Positions 10,031-20,702 of a stretch of DNA of 64,000 nucleotides are shown in pieces (positions within the stretch are counted from its first letter, which is position 1; each line of letters opens with the position of its first letter). The stretch lies in NCBI GenBank assembly GCA_023091665.1, contig JALJCQ010000009.1:1736001-1800000 (forward strand). Reading direction: 5' to 3'. Position numbers and translations under genes: made by a program. The notes under the pieces are model-generated. The model saw only the letters and a list, made by a program, of their open reading frames with translations. It ran no database searches and was not told the DNA's origin. Origin of the DNA: Pythium myriotylum. Its lineage: Eukaryota > Oomycota > Peronosporomycetes > Pythiales > Pythiaceae.

Positions 10031-10382
10031 CTCTTTCTTGTTTCTTCGCGCTGCCGATCGCGGAATGCAGCAACGGGCAGCGGCGCGAGCCTCGTCGCCC
10101 GGCGCCTTTCCCACGCTCGAGCAATCCCGTTTGCGCGAGAGCAACACTCCCCCATGCTCCGACCACCATTCCGGTGATCTGCTCAGCAGCTTCAATGTCC
10201 GACCCCCGACTCAGATCTGCATCTGGGCTGTGCTCTGAGACGCTGTCTCGCGCAGATTCTTGTGGAGTGGCGAGTAATATTGCCCAACGGAGGGTCTCTG
10301 CCGCGTGGTCTGCCGGCGTATCAGCAATCGGAGGGGACCTTGTTGACGCCATGCACATTGGTCATTGTCATCCCGCTCGACC
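10031..10382. promoter_or_regulatory. Divergent promoter region, questin oxidase-like / DAHP synthase
   Basis: A 352-bp gap between opposite start codons. No recognisable core element, repeat or RNA gene was seen. It is inferred to carry both promoters from position alone. Confidence 0.4.
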
Positions 10383-11872
10383 ATGGCCGACGACTGGACG
10401 CCGTCGTCCTGGAGAGGCCTCCCCATCAAGCAGCAGGCGCCCTACAGCGACGTCCAGGCGCTCGACAAGGTCTACGACAAGCGTGCGTGCCTCCCGCGCC
10501 CCTCGCCGCGACGCGACTCTAACTCTCTCGGTGCATTGCAGTGCGCACGCTCCCAGGTCTCGTCTCGGTCAAGGAGATCGAGACGCTCAAGCAGCAGCTC
10601 GCTGAGGTCGCTGATGGCAAGCGGTTCCTGCTTCAGGGCGGCGACTGCGCCGAGCGCTTCCAGGACTGCCAGGCCGATCTGATCGAGAAGAAGCTCAAGA
10701 TCATGATCCAGATGAGTCTCGTGCTGGTGTGGGGCGCGCGCATGCCCACGGTTCGCGTCGCGCGCATGGCCGGCCAGTTCGCCAAGCCGAGATCGAGCGA
10801 CACGGAAGTGCTCGACGGCGACGTCGTCCCGAGCTTCCGTGGCGAGAACATTAACGGCTACGAAAAGGAGAACCGCGAACCCGATCCGAACCGACTGCTG
10901 GAAGGATACTTCCACAGTGCGACGACTATGAACTACGGGCGCCTTCTCATCAACTCGGGCTTCGCTGACATTCATGACGCCGGCAAGTGGGACCTTGACT
11001 TTGTGCAGGCCTCCACGCGGCGCGAGGAATACCAGCACATGGTGGACCAGATCTCGGACAGCCTCCATTTTGTGCACATGTGTGGCGTGGGCTCGGACAA
11101 TGCTCATTTGAAGACTGTCGACTTGTTTATCTCCCACGAAGGGCTGGAGCTTGGATACGAAGAGACAATGACTCGCAAGATCGACGGCAAGTACTACAAC
11201 GTGGGCACCGACTTTTTGTGGATCGGAGACCGAACCCGACAGCTCGACCACGCCCACATCGAGTATTTCCGAGGCATCGAAAATCCTATCGGTATCAAGG
11301 TCGGTCCGAGCATGGATCCTGAGGAGCTCGTTCCGCTTATCCGCAAACTTTGGCGCGACCCTGAAAATAACCCAGGAAAGATCACGCTGATTACGCGCTA
11401 CGGCAACAGCAAGGTTGCGTCGTTGCTGCCGAAGCACATCGAGGTGGTCAAGGCTGCCGGTCTAAAGGTGATTTGGGCCTGCGACCCGTGCCACGGGAAC
11501 ACAATCACGGCAGAGAACGGCTACAAAACTCGTCCGTTTGATCGCATCTTTGGTGAGCTGAAGCAAACGCTCGAAGTTCATCGTCGTATGGGCTCGACTC
11601 TAGGCGGAGTGCACTTTGAGCTCACAGGTGAGAACGTAACTGAGTGCATTGGCGGTCCCGAGGGCATCAACGAAGTGGACTTGCCATTGCGCTACACGAG
11701 CTTCTGTGACCCACGTCTAAACTACTCACAGAGTATGGAGGTCGCGTTCCTCTTGGCCAAGTCGCTGTCTGTGAACCGCGATGTTGCGCCACTAAATGAG
11801 AATGGGCGCCTTCGCAAGCGTTCACTCGAGTTCGAGCCAAACAAACGCCAGCACACAGAGAACGTGGAGTAA
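10383..11872 (+). CDS. Class II DAHP synthase (shikimate pathway)
   Basis: Two exons, 10383-10482 and 10542-11872, with a 59-nt GTGCGT...GCAG intron, encode 476 aa. The enzyme condenses phosphoenolpyruvate and erythrose 4-phosphate to 3-deoxy-D-arabino-heptulosonate 7-phosphate, the first step to chorismate and aromatic amino acids. Class II signatures are plain: LLQGGDCAERF, GIKVGPSMDPEEL, RYGNSKVASLLPKHI, VIWACDPCHGNT, ELTGENVTECIGG and DPRLNYSQSMEVAFLLA. The short N-terminus (MADDWTPSSWRGLPIKQQAP) matches the conserved family start, with no plastid-type transit peptide, suggesting a cytosolic enzyme. Length is typical for the plant/bacterial-type family. Confidence 0.95.
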
Positions 11873-11962
11873 ACGAATCACAATGGATGGGTAGGAAAAA
11901 CAGACAGAGACAAGAGAGCGATGCAGATAATATATTCGGTGAGGTGGTGCTGGTTTCCACCG

Positions 11963-13597
11963 CTAGGCCAACTCCAGCTCAACACCAGCAGTCTCCACTT
12001 CTGGCGCAGCAAGTGCTGGACGAGCCTCAGGATCTACCTCCTTTCCGTTAGACACAATTCGAGCTTTCGCTGCACGAAGAGTGGAAGCTGATGGCGCGTA
12101 GAGGTACTCGAGCGTGAAGACGTAGACATTGAAAAGCGCAACGTAAGATGTCCAAGAGCCACCACTCGTCGGTGTGGGGGAAAACGAGCCAGCGCCGAGC
12201 CCCATGAAGCATATTAACACCATCCAGAAGCTCAAAAAGAGCAAGTAACGGTAACGCGGACGCTTGGCCTTGACCTCATTGCGACTTAGAGCGCATAACG
12301 TGACGAACCAGCCCAGGTACACAAGACTGCATAGTGCCATGAAAGCGCGCAGAAGGGCGAAATTGTGGTTTGTCTCCAGCGGGTCCCACGTGGGGTCGTT
12401 GGTCATGTAGTACTTGATGTACCCGTGGTAGCAGACCTGGATGAGCCAGAAGAAGCAGACAAAGCTAACCTTCGGTACGAAAAACGTCCGGTTGGACATA
12501 CCCGCCTCACGCCCTTGGAGCCGCAAGTTGTCCAGCGCAATGAGCCAGAAAAGCAGGAGCATCTGGAAGAAAGTGGCTTGGAAAAGCACGGTAAGAATCT
12601 TGAGAGAGCTTCCACCCATTGAAGCCTCAAGAGCGTAGAAAGGGTCGTTGTATAGCACCAGTGCGATGCCTAGCGCGAGCACCCAGTTCTGCTCCATCGT
12701 GAGTTCGCTGACGTTGAGAAGATTGAGGTTGCGGTTGTACCATATCACGAGTAGCATCGAGACGATGAGGAAAAAGTACTTGATTCCCAGCATCCAATGC
12801 GTGAACTGGGTGGTGCCCCAAGTTTTGCGAAATTGAGGGTCTCGGCCGTTGATGGGTAGTGGATCCGTAGAGTTGAAGAGGACGTCGACACGATACTTGA
12901 TGAAGTCGATCTCTGTGAAACGTAGGAAATATTCCGCTTCGCAAAAAAATTTGCCCTCTTCACAGTCAACAACGAGCAGCTGGCTAGTTTGATCGGGTAA
13001 CAAGTCGACGAACGATAGGTTCTCCCCTGCTGACTTGTAATAGCCGCGTACGTGGGGCGTGAGCGTGACGGCAAATGAAGAATCTTTCGTTGTATCGTTG
13101 TTTGGGAATGACACTTGGAGGTAAAAGTATCGGTTGGTCTGGGTGATGCCATCAATGCCGAAAGAGTAGTGCGCAAACAAAAGCTCCGTCTCGGGATTTC
13201 CCACAGACATTGGTCGGGATGTTGTGGCTGTGCACTTATCCAGCATGCATCCCAGCATGGTTACCTCCTCTGTCTGAGTTAAGCGCAGCAGAGTATCGAC
13301 GACGTCTGTGGGGGATGAACCCACGGCGGACAGTATCTGCTTCGGCAAGCTTGTGACATTAGTATCATTTGCACACGCCAGAAAATTCGTCCGCGAAAAC
13401 TCAGACACGCAGCGTGACCCTGAGCTTGTAAAATCTGACGTGGCAACTGGCGGCGAGCCAGCGTACGCTATGATCGTGAAGAGCAGCACGGTTCCAGCCC
13501 CAAGTACGCACATAGTTACTAGCTTGAGCATTGAGATCACTTCGATGCGTGTGAACGAGCCACCGCCGTTGCGCGCTTCTGCTGAGCCAGGCTTCAT
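11963..13597 (-). CDS. TMEM181: TMEM181/Wntless-like GOLD-domain seven-transmembrane protein
   Basis: Intronless, 544 aa from ATG 13597. An N-terminal hydrophobic segment (about residues 23-47) leads into a roughly 220-residue, N-glycosylation-rich luminal or extracellular domain with Cys pairs. Seven membrane spans follow from WMLGIKYFFLIVSMLLV onwards. Characteristic strings are NWVLALGIALVLYNDPFYAL and SYVALFNVYVFTLEYLYAP, as in the MIG-14/Wnt-secretion (Wntless) family, best matching the TMEM181 branch. Relatives act in the secretory pathway as trafficking or cargo receptors; the oomycete role is unknown. It converges on DAHP synthase (90 bp). Confidence 0.75.
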   Translation of the reverse strand: MKPGSAEARNGGGSFTRIEVISMLKLVTMCVLGAGTVLLFTIIAYAGSPPVATSDFTSSGSRCVSEFSRTNFLACANDTNVTSLPKQILSAVGSSPTDVVDTLLRLTQTEEVTMLGCMLDKCTATTSRPMSVGNPETELLFAHYSFGIDGITQTNRYFYLQVSFPNNDTTKDSSFAVTLTPHVRGYYKSAGENLSFVDLLPDQTSQLLVVDCEEGKFFCEAEYFLRFTEIDFIKYRVDVLFNSTDPLPINGRDPQFRKTWGTTQFTHWMLGIKYFFLIVSMLLVIWYNRNLNLLNVSELTMEQNWVLALGIALVLYNDPFYALEASMGGSSLKILTVLFQATFFQMLLLFWLIALDNLRLQGREAGMSNRTFFVPKVSFVCFFWLIQVCYHGYIKYYMTNDPTWDPLETNHNFALLRAFMALCSLVYLGWFVTLCALSRNEVKAKRPRYRYLLFLSFWMVLICFMGLGAGSFSPTPTSGGSWTSYVALFNVYVFTLEYLYAPSASTLRAAKARIVSNGKEVDPEARPALAAPEVETAGVELELA

Positions 13598-13830
13598 GAT
13601 AGGAAAATGAAAGACGACGACAACTGCTTGCTCTCCGCCCAAGTTCACTCAGAACTCCAAGGGAGGAACTGGGGTATCCCATTGAGCAGAGGCACAACTA
13701 GCGTCAGTTACATCCTCGCATTTTCGAAACTGCTGATGCCCACTTGAACGTCGAACCAGAGCGAGTTCCACCTCCATTTCTGGCACTTCGCATCGAAACG
13801 ACGCGATCAAGCATTATGACAGGCACTTGA

Positions 13831-14172
13831 ATGGGCACCACCAAGACTGTCGCAGCTGTGCACCATTCGCTTGGTCGCATCGTTTCCGTCTCGTGCATCT
13901 TTGCAGCAATTGTTGCTCGTGTCATCGATCTCGATGTCGCAACCTTACACCGTTTCGTACGATGGTACAGCATCCGTTTTGTCGCTTTCTACCATCCCAA
14001 GACCGAGGCTGTGAGAAAACTGCTCCACCGAGTAGCGGCTTGGATGCCCGACGAGTTTTACGAATCGCTCGACTTTGCGGCTGCTGTTATTGTCGTAGCT
14101 TCACTGTTTCACGTCTTTGAGCGCTTGCGCCACTTCCTCATAGGCGTAATTCGTCAATCTACTGGTCCATGA
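13831..14172 (+). CDS. Small hypothetical protein with one or two hydrophobic segments
   Basis: A 113-aa frame starting at ATG 13831. It contains two moderately hydrophobic stretches (about residues 12-32 and 82-95) with basic residues between them (RKLLHRVAAW). No family was recognised. It is supported by placement: it fills the gap between two minus-strand genes, is divergent from the TMEM181-like gene, and its stop lies 2 bp from the stop of the convergent SH3/coiled-coil gene. The competing minus-strand frame here has a less protein-like composition. Confidence 0.45.
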   Translation: MGTTKTVAAVHHSLGRIVSVSCIFAAIVARVIDLDVATLHRFVRWYSIRFVAFYHPKTEAVRKLLHRVAAWMPDEFYESLDFAAAVIVVASLFHVFERLRHFLIGVIRQSTGP

Positions 14173-14174
14173 CA

Positions 14175-16067
14175 TCACCTCTTCGCCGGAGCCACAAGTG
14201 GGAGTCTGGTTATCCGCTCAATTTGTTGTGGTGGCTTTAGTCCAGAAGGGCGATTTGCAACACCAGCTACGGATGGCGCTGCGGGAGGTTTCTGTTGGTA
14301 AATAGCTGGGAGAACTGTTTTTGGCTCAGGTTGCTCGATCAGTGAAGCTGAAGGGGACGACCTAAAAGGTACCTGGCCGGTATGTCGGACTTGCTGCTGT
14401 TCCAAGAGCACGATTTCATCTGTAGATGCCTGGATCATCTTGCTTTGCTCACGAATCACATCTTGAAGTCGCGAAACCATCCGTTGCAACTCAAGCATTT
14501 GGTCGTCGTGCTCACGGAGCTTCGCGTTCAATTGTTGCGTGACAAGCGCCTTGACTAAATCCACGGCCTCTTGCTTCATCACACGCTTCTTTGGTTTCTT
14601 AGACTCGACCCCTTGCTCTCGCCCTTGCATTTGTCGAGATTCTTGCTCTCGTAGGCGTTTTCGCACTTCCTCAGCATGTTGCTGACGCTGTTGTTCTTGT
14701 CGTTCTCTCTGCTCATGGAGCCGCTTTGCATCTCGTCGTTGTGCCATTTTGACTCGCTCCATTTCCACATGTGCAAGCCACTTCCGATACGACAGGCATT
14801 GGCGTATCCACCTCTGAATTCGAGTGGCCGCATCCTCCTGCCGGTTAGATGCCTCGCGCTGATCTTTCTCCCTTGCTGAGCTCACGCGCACAAAAAGCCA
14901 ACGCTGGATTGCTCGAGCTGCAGCCGACTGCTCAAGTCGTCGCTTGGATTCTTGGGATCGCTTCAAATTACTTCGAAGGGACTGCGTGATAACCGATGAG
15001 GCTTTATGTCGTCGCATGCCCTCCTGGACTTGATGCTGGTGATGAACACGGTAACGACGCGCGATTCGGGACGCTGCCACTTGCTCAACAGAGTGGGTGC
15101 GACGATCATTGTACTCGGCGATTACATCGTCCATCATGTCTTGCTGATCAAAAGGGACAGAGAAAGAGCCACTCTCAGGCTGATCCTGCGGTGAATATCC
15201 TCCGTATGCGTTGGCCGAGTAGGGTGGAGTCGGAGGAAGATCTTCTTCCTCTCCTTCCTCTTCGCTTCCCCTTTCGTTCGCGTTGTACTGCTTTTCCCTG
15301 TCATCTCCACTTCCCCCACCTTCCCAGCTATCTTCATCCTCGCTTTCCCTTTTGTTCTCCTCCTCTATTTGCCTCTGCTGGGAGCGCCATTGCTCCTGAG
15401 TGTAGAATGCATCGCTTCCTTCATCTTGCTCGTCGTCATCATCCTGGTCCTCAATGTCGTTTCCTGCCCATTGCCCGCGTCCGACACGTGAGACACGGGG
15501 CCGCTGAGACTGGTCCTGTTCTGCCTGAGCCTCAACATTAGAACAATGTGCCCCTAATTCTCGTCGACTTAGCGTACCCTCCGTCGAGCCTCATACGCAG
15601 CGCGCCGGTGGCGCTCAGCGTCTGCTAACCGTTGTTTCAACTGGAGCACGGACGAAGTCTTGGTCGAGTAAGACAACGTCTGTAATTGGTAGCTCTCTTC
15701 TTCTTCTTCTTCTTCTTCTTCCTCTGCCCCTCCATCGTTTGTCGCCAGAGAAGCAAATCGAACTTGCGCCTTGTGATGGACACGTTGTCTCTGGGGTCCT
15801 CCATGAGCTCGATTCTCGACTGGTCGTCGCTGCTGGACTTGGACATAGTTGGAAGGAAAGACTCCGATTCTCCGTGGGCTCTCCACAGTGTATCCCTTCC
15901 ACCAGCCGTCGTCCTGCACGCTCACTACTCGAATCGTATCCCCTTCACGGAAGGCAAGCTCGTCGTGCTCTATGGCAGACGACGCATCCGTGACCACTCG
16001 ACCCACCACTCCCCGCGCACCAACGCTCACCTTCAGGAACGTAGTCGTACAGCGCCACGACCTCCAT
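14175..16067 (-). CDS. SH3 domain protein with acidic linker, IQ-like and coiled-coil regions
   Basis: Three exons, 16067-16031, 15969-15578 and 15530-14175, give 594 aa. Joining the tiny first exon to the second rebuilds a textbook SH3 domain at the extreme N-terminus: ALYDY, then HDELAFREGDTIRVV, DDGWWKGY and GVFPSNYVQV. SH3 domains bind proline-rich peptides. A Glu-rich tract from a TTC microsatellite follows, then an acidic linker of about 130 residues. The C-terminal half is helical, with IQ-like repeats (AARAIQRWLF, AATRIQRWIRQCLSYRKW) likely to bind calmodulin, a Gln/Arg/Glu coiled coil and a Pro-rich tail. It is probably a cytoskeletal or signalling scaffold. The third intron-exon border (47 nt) was chosen by frame. 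Confidence 0.75.
15697..15722. repeat. (TTC)n microsatellite inside coding exon
   Basis: About eight TTC units on the plus strand, encoding a run of about ten Glu residues in the minus-strand SH3 protein just after its SH3 domain. The in-frame triplet array is likely to vary in length between strains. Confidence 0.9.
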
Positions 16068-16213
16068 CACCCACGGCGACTGATCGTCCTCGGTGGCGGC
16101 GTGCCGACTCATGCCAAACTGCTATTTCCGCCTGACCCCAAGAGATAGATGGCTACATCGCTCTTGGACAGCACATATCGGGTTTGGCAGGGAGCTGCTC
16201 CCACAGATCGAGC

Positions 16214-18999
16214 ATGGATGCAAGCGACGGCAACGACTCCCTCGCCAGCGGCAGCAGCGCCGTGCTGCTCATCGACAGGGAGATGCTCTGGCGGAAGCTC
16301 TTCGCTTTCGACCAGGACCTTCTGGGCGGCGACGGGACCTCGTCGACGGCCACTACAACCGATGAGATGCGCGAGTCAATGCAGAAGCTCGTCGAGCGCG
16401 GGGACCACGGCCCGCTGCGTGCGATGCTGGAGCAACGAATCCGCTACTGGCTGCGATCGGACATTGCGCCACCATTTTGGCGTTTCTTTGAGCACACCGT
16501 TGAGCTCATGCGTGACGCGCAACGCTCCAAGCGGCGCCGCCATGAGCTGACCTTCTTCTGTGCCGAACAGCTCATGATTGCCATGCAGTTCGCAGAGGAT
16601 GCGTTCGCACAATGCGTCGAAATCGCAAGCGTAATCGACAGTACACCACATTATGTCTCTGCAGAGGAAGCTCTGCGCGGTGTGCGAGGAATCCGAGCTC
16701 GCGTGTCGATGCTAGATCAGCTTAAAGCGTCCTTTCGAAGCATCTTGTTCGAAGATGGCGAGCGAACTACGGTGCGTTTACTCACGAAACGGCTGTTCTA
16801 GCACAGATCATATGAAAATGGGGCTCATGGTGCCTTCTCTTCCATGACGATAGATTTTCCAGGATGTGTTGGTGATCTTTTTTTCGATGAGCTTCCACAA
16901 GTTCTGCGGTCGCGAGAAGTTCCAGGCGTTTGACTCGAGACCAATTCAAGCATTGCTCCTCCAACTTGACTGGATGCATATTGCTGAACCCGCACTATTG
17001 CGCGTATTGCACAGCCAGATTAGAAAGACGATGGAGGCAAAATGCCGCGACGACTACAATGAGAGGTATCTTGAGCATTTGGAGGAGTGGGCCGTAAGCG
17101 AACTGCTGCCATGGCTCCGAGATCTGCTTCAAACGTCGGAGAATGATCCAACGTCACTTCGATGGAGAGACATTCTCTCTCGTCACGTCATCGAAGAGTA
17201 CGGAAACTGGCGAATATCCCAACTATTCGAGATAATCAAGGAATATCCCGAAAGTACCCCGGCACTGGAAGACATCCGTGCTTGTCTTGACCACACCAAC
17301 CAACATGCGCAGCTAGTAGAGAGCTTTCGTGAAGCAATCATGTCGCGTTTGCTGCACCCAGGCGCAAACACGTCTGCCATCTTGGATATCTACGTCTCGA
17401 CCATCAAGGTTTGTCAATAGTGGTTCCATTTTGAATGAGTGTTTAATATGTGTTTCGTCGTTAGGCGTTCCGCATACTGGATAATCGTGGCGTATTACTT
17501 GAAGCCTTGAGCGAACCAGTGAAGGAGGTATACAATTTTTTGCTTTCTTTTCAACTGGCCTGCTAGTACTTACTACCGCTTTTGCGCCAACAGTATCTTA
17601 AGCAGCGCAAAGATACTGTGCGTTGCATCGTTATGAGCCTAACTGATGAAGACAATGGAGAGCTGTTCGAAGAATTGCGCAAGAATGGGATGCGAGTGAT
17701 CCAGCAGGACGATGACAGCGACGACGATGAAGATATTTCACCGGATCTGTGGGAACCGGATCCGATCGAAGCCGATCCAACAAAGACATCTCGAAGTCGG
17801 AATAGCGATGACATTCTACGGATTTTGGTATGCTCGGCTAGTTAGTCTGTCAAGGGGTTCGCTAATGATTTATCAATGAAACAGGTCAACATCTATGGTA
17901 GCCGTGAACTTTTTGTGAACGAGTACCGTTTAATGCTCGCTGACAAGCTACTACAAAATCAAGAATACAACACGGACCAAGATGTCCAGACACTGGAGCT
18001 ACTAAAGCTCAGATTCGGCGAGGATAGTCTCCATCAGTGTGAAATCATGGTCCGCGACATCGAAGATTCCAAAAGGGTGAACCAAAACATCTATGCCTCG
18101 GAGACCGCACGGGCAAATGCCAAAGGCGAACTTGAATTCATCGTAGACGCTACGATTGTGTCGAGTCAGTTCTGGCCCCCACTTCAGAGTGAGGACTTCC
18201 TACTCCACCCTAGTGTCGCCTCACAGGTGGATCGCTACAAAGCAGCTTATGAGGCGCTTAAAACGCGCAAACTGGTCCTCAATACTTCGTTGGGCTCAGT
18301 GCAGGTAGGTTATGCTGGGATTTTTGACTAGCCATGGTTATCTGATCTGTTGTCTATTTAGATATCTATCGAACTTGATGGCGTCTCCCGGGATTTCAAC
18401 GTGTCACCACTCCAAGCGACAATCATCCAGCACTTTGGAGATAAAGGTACGTCTATCGTGGCCTCGTGAAGCGTTTCGCGTTCAACTGTTCCTAACGCAC
18501 GCTAGACGTTTGGAATGTGGAGGAGCTCGGGGCTCAGCTTGAGATAAGCGGTGAAGATTTGCTCAAGCATGCAACGTTTTGGCTTAATCACGGCTTATTG
18601 CGGCTGTCCTCGGATCGGAAAGAGCTCACTGGCGCCACGACATTCGATGAAGCACGTGTTGAGGCAGACGGGGTAGAGGAGCAAGACACTGCGGTTTCCT
18701 CACAGGCCCAGCAAGAGGAAGACGCTCGAACACTGGAATCATACATCACGAGCGTTCTGGTGAACTTTGGTCCAGTCTCTTCTCAACATATCCACAACAA
18801 ACTGTCCACGTTCTCGCGCTCTGGGGCGTTTACATGTAAGCCAGCTGAGAAGACTACACAAATAGAAACGGATGTACTGACAATAACGTGCAATGTTGCA
18901 GACGACAAGACCATCTCTGACCTCTCGGCGATTTTGTCCAAGCTCGTCGAGAAAGGCAAGCTGGAACACATTGCGGGGCAGTACCACTTGGCCAAGTGA
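16214..18999 (+). CDS. APC2: Anaphase-promoting complex subunit 2 (cullin-like)
   Basis: Eight inferred exons: 16214-16771, 16863-17408, 17465-17527, 17594-17827, 17885-18304, 18362-18446, 18506-18835 and 18902-18999, giving 777 aa. APC2 is the cullin scaffold that, with the RING subunit APC11, forms the catalytic core of the APC/C ubiquitin ligase. Diagnostic segments are the DDILRILVNIYGSRELFVNE block with EYRLMLADKLL, the cullin homology region (SQFWPPL) and a C-terminal APC2-type winged helix (SDLSAILSKLVEKGKLEHIA). The last intron (18836-18901, 66 nt) is a multiple of three without a stop, so retention would still give an open frame. Removal restores the family-like junction around Tyr-Asp-Lys. 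It diverges from the SH3 gene over 146 bp. Confidence 0.9.
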
Positions 19000-19016
19000 G
19001 CCTTCTCTAATCCCAA

Positions 19017-19559
19017 TCAGAATCCATCCGGGCAGTCTCGATCGCAATGGCCTTCGGCCGCGCAGGTGATGCAAATGGGTACAACCGAATCTTTGTTCTT
19101 CTGAAGTGAGAGCAGTTTGAGTTTATACGCACGCACTAGCCGCGACTCATAGGTCATGCCACTGTGTGGTCCAAACTTCTTGCTCGTCTCAAAATCAACT
19201 GGGATCGCGTAGTGTTTCTGTACCAAACACGCTGAACTCGTCCCTGACCTCTTCGTTCTCAGAATTGCCCCACGCACCTGAATGAAGTCGACCACGCGCT
19301 GCGTCGTTTCGTCCACTTTATGCGGCACGCCCTTGCGCGTGTACTTGACGGTGCTGTAGATGAACGTGGGCACGTGCACGCCATTCTCGTAGATCTCGCC
19401 GTCCTCGTCGACAACCTCCTCCGCCTTGGCCTTCTTGCCGACGGGCGCCAAACTCTTTTCGACCACGAGAGGCTTCGCGACGCCGGCTGCGGCCTTCGGG
19501 TCCGCGTCCAGCGCCTTGCGCTTCTTGGTCACGCGCATGTAGTTGGTGATCTTCTCCAT
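19017..19559 (-). CDS. CCHC zinc-knuckle small basic protein
   Basis: Intronless, 180 aa from ATG 19559 (MEKITNYMRVTKKRK). The N-terminal third is Lys/Ala-rich. A conserved-looking core follows (FIYSTVKYTRKGVPHKVDE). The protein ends with a canonical CX2CX4HX4C zinc knuckle (CITCAAEGHCDRDC) three residues from the stop, a module that usually binds single-stranded RNA or protein. No family name can be given. It converges on APC2 with 17 bp between stops. Confidence 0.65.
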   Translation of the reverse strand: MEKITNYMRVTKKRKALDADPKAAAGVAKPLVVEKSLAPVGKKAKAEEVVDEDGEIYENGVHVPTFIYSTVKYTRKGVPHKVDETTQRVVDFIQVRGAILRTKRSGTSSACLVQKHYAIPVDFETSKKFGPHSGMTYESRLVRAYKLKLLSLQKNKDSVVPICITCAAEGHCDRDCPDGF

Positions 19560-19886
19560 CGTGGCTGCTCGAGTGGTTAGCTGTTCGAAAAGTGAATTCT
19601 TGCCGATTTGAACTCTCAAATTTTGAACAAAAAATAAATAGAAACGACAGGCCGGGTTCCGGTCCACTTGAACCCGCGAGCGACAAACCCGCTCGACTGT
19701 CGACCCGGATCGACTCATCCGAACGCGGCCCGTTTCTGTGCCGGGTACGATCATGCGAACTCCACGTGGCCTTGTTGGGTCACTCTCTGGGCCTTCATTT
19801 TATTCTGTCTTCTTTAGTACTCGATGCTTCAGTCCCTCTTTCAGAACCCCCCACGGACACACACACAGATCTCCCCAAGAGCTACG
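19560..19886. promoter_or_regulatory. Divergent promoter region, zinc-knuckle / Lys-Ala-rich gene
   Basis: A 327-bp gap between opposite start codons. It contains an AT-rich patch around 19618-19642 and a CA-repeat-like 5' leader (about 19857-19867) just before the downstream start. No defined motif was recognised. Confidence 0.4.
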
Positions 19887-20503
19887 ATGGCCGACGTCCT
19901 TCTCAACTTGGTCGAGCAGACGCCCGCTGCGGGCATCGCCGTAGGCGGCGCGCTCGTGGCTGCTGCCGTCGGCTACGGTGCCGTCAAGGCGCTGGGCGGC
20001 GGCGCCAAGTCCCCCACGGCGGCGGAGAAGAACGCCGAGCCCAAGAAGCCCAAGGCCAAGAAGAGCAAGGCCAAGAAGCCCAAGGCCCCGGCTGCCGACG
20101 CCGAGAGCGAAGTGGCGCCAGCTCCGAAGAAGGAAACCGCCAAGGCGGACGAGCCGGCCCTCGACCTGAGCGAGTTCGTTGTGGTGCGTCACTCTGGATA
20201 TGGTTTTTTGCGTTGGATCTTTGCACTGACTGACAAGGATCATGTCGAATGCAGGACTACCCTGACTCGGAGGAGGAGGAGGCCGCTCGCAACGAGAAGA
20301 AGAAGCTCAAGCGAAAGCTCAAGAAGAAGAACGCCCACGCCAAGGCCAAGGCTGCTGCCGCCGCCGTTGCCAACGGCACCGACGTGAGCGAGGCTGATCG
20401 TCAGAAGGCCAAGGCTGCTGCCGCCGCCGCGGCTGCCAAAAAGGACGCTGAAGAGGGTTGGAACCTTGTCGAGCGCAAGAAGAACAAGGCAAAGACCAAC
20501 TAA
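19887..20503 (+). CDS. Lys/Ala-rich protein with N-terminal membrane anchor
   Basis: Two exons, 19887-20183 and 20255-20503 (71-nt intron), encode 181 aa. Residues about 14-36 (GIAVGGALVAAAVGYGAVKA) form one hydrophobic signal-anchor-like segment. The rest is highly charged: repeated Lys-Pro-Lys-Ala motifs, an acidic DYPDSEEEEAARNEKKKLKR segment, Ala-rich helices and a C-terminus ending EEGWNLVERKKNKAKTN. It resembles ER-anchored Lys-rich proteins in architecture, but that may be compositional. Strongly biased, highly optimal codons suggest good expression. Confidence 0.65.
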
Positions 20504-20702
20504 GCGCTGTCAAGTCGCTCAATTCATAGGATGAATAGGAACCCGCTGCCCTCTCCCTCTCGCTTAGCGTAAGCGACGCGGGAACCTTGCCATTACCACA
20601 CACACCACGTCACAATAAACTATCACTTGGCAAATGGAAAGACGTCAAATCGATTCGATACATTCACGTTTGCGATCCAGTCTGCGAATAACGCAACCGA
20701 GT

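Noticed and set aside
3232..11872. Secondary-metabolite biosynthetic cluster
   Set aside because: No synthase backbone gene or dedicated regulator is present, FTO acts on nucleic acids and the ABC gene is mitochondrial-type; adjacency alone is weak evidence.
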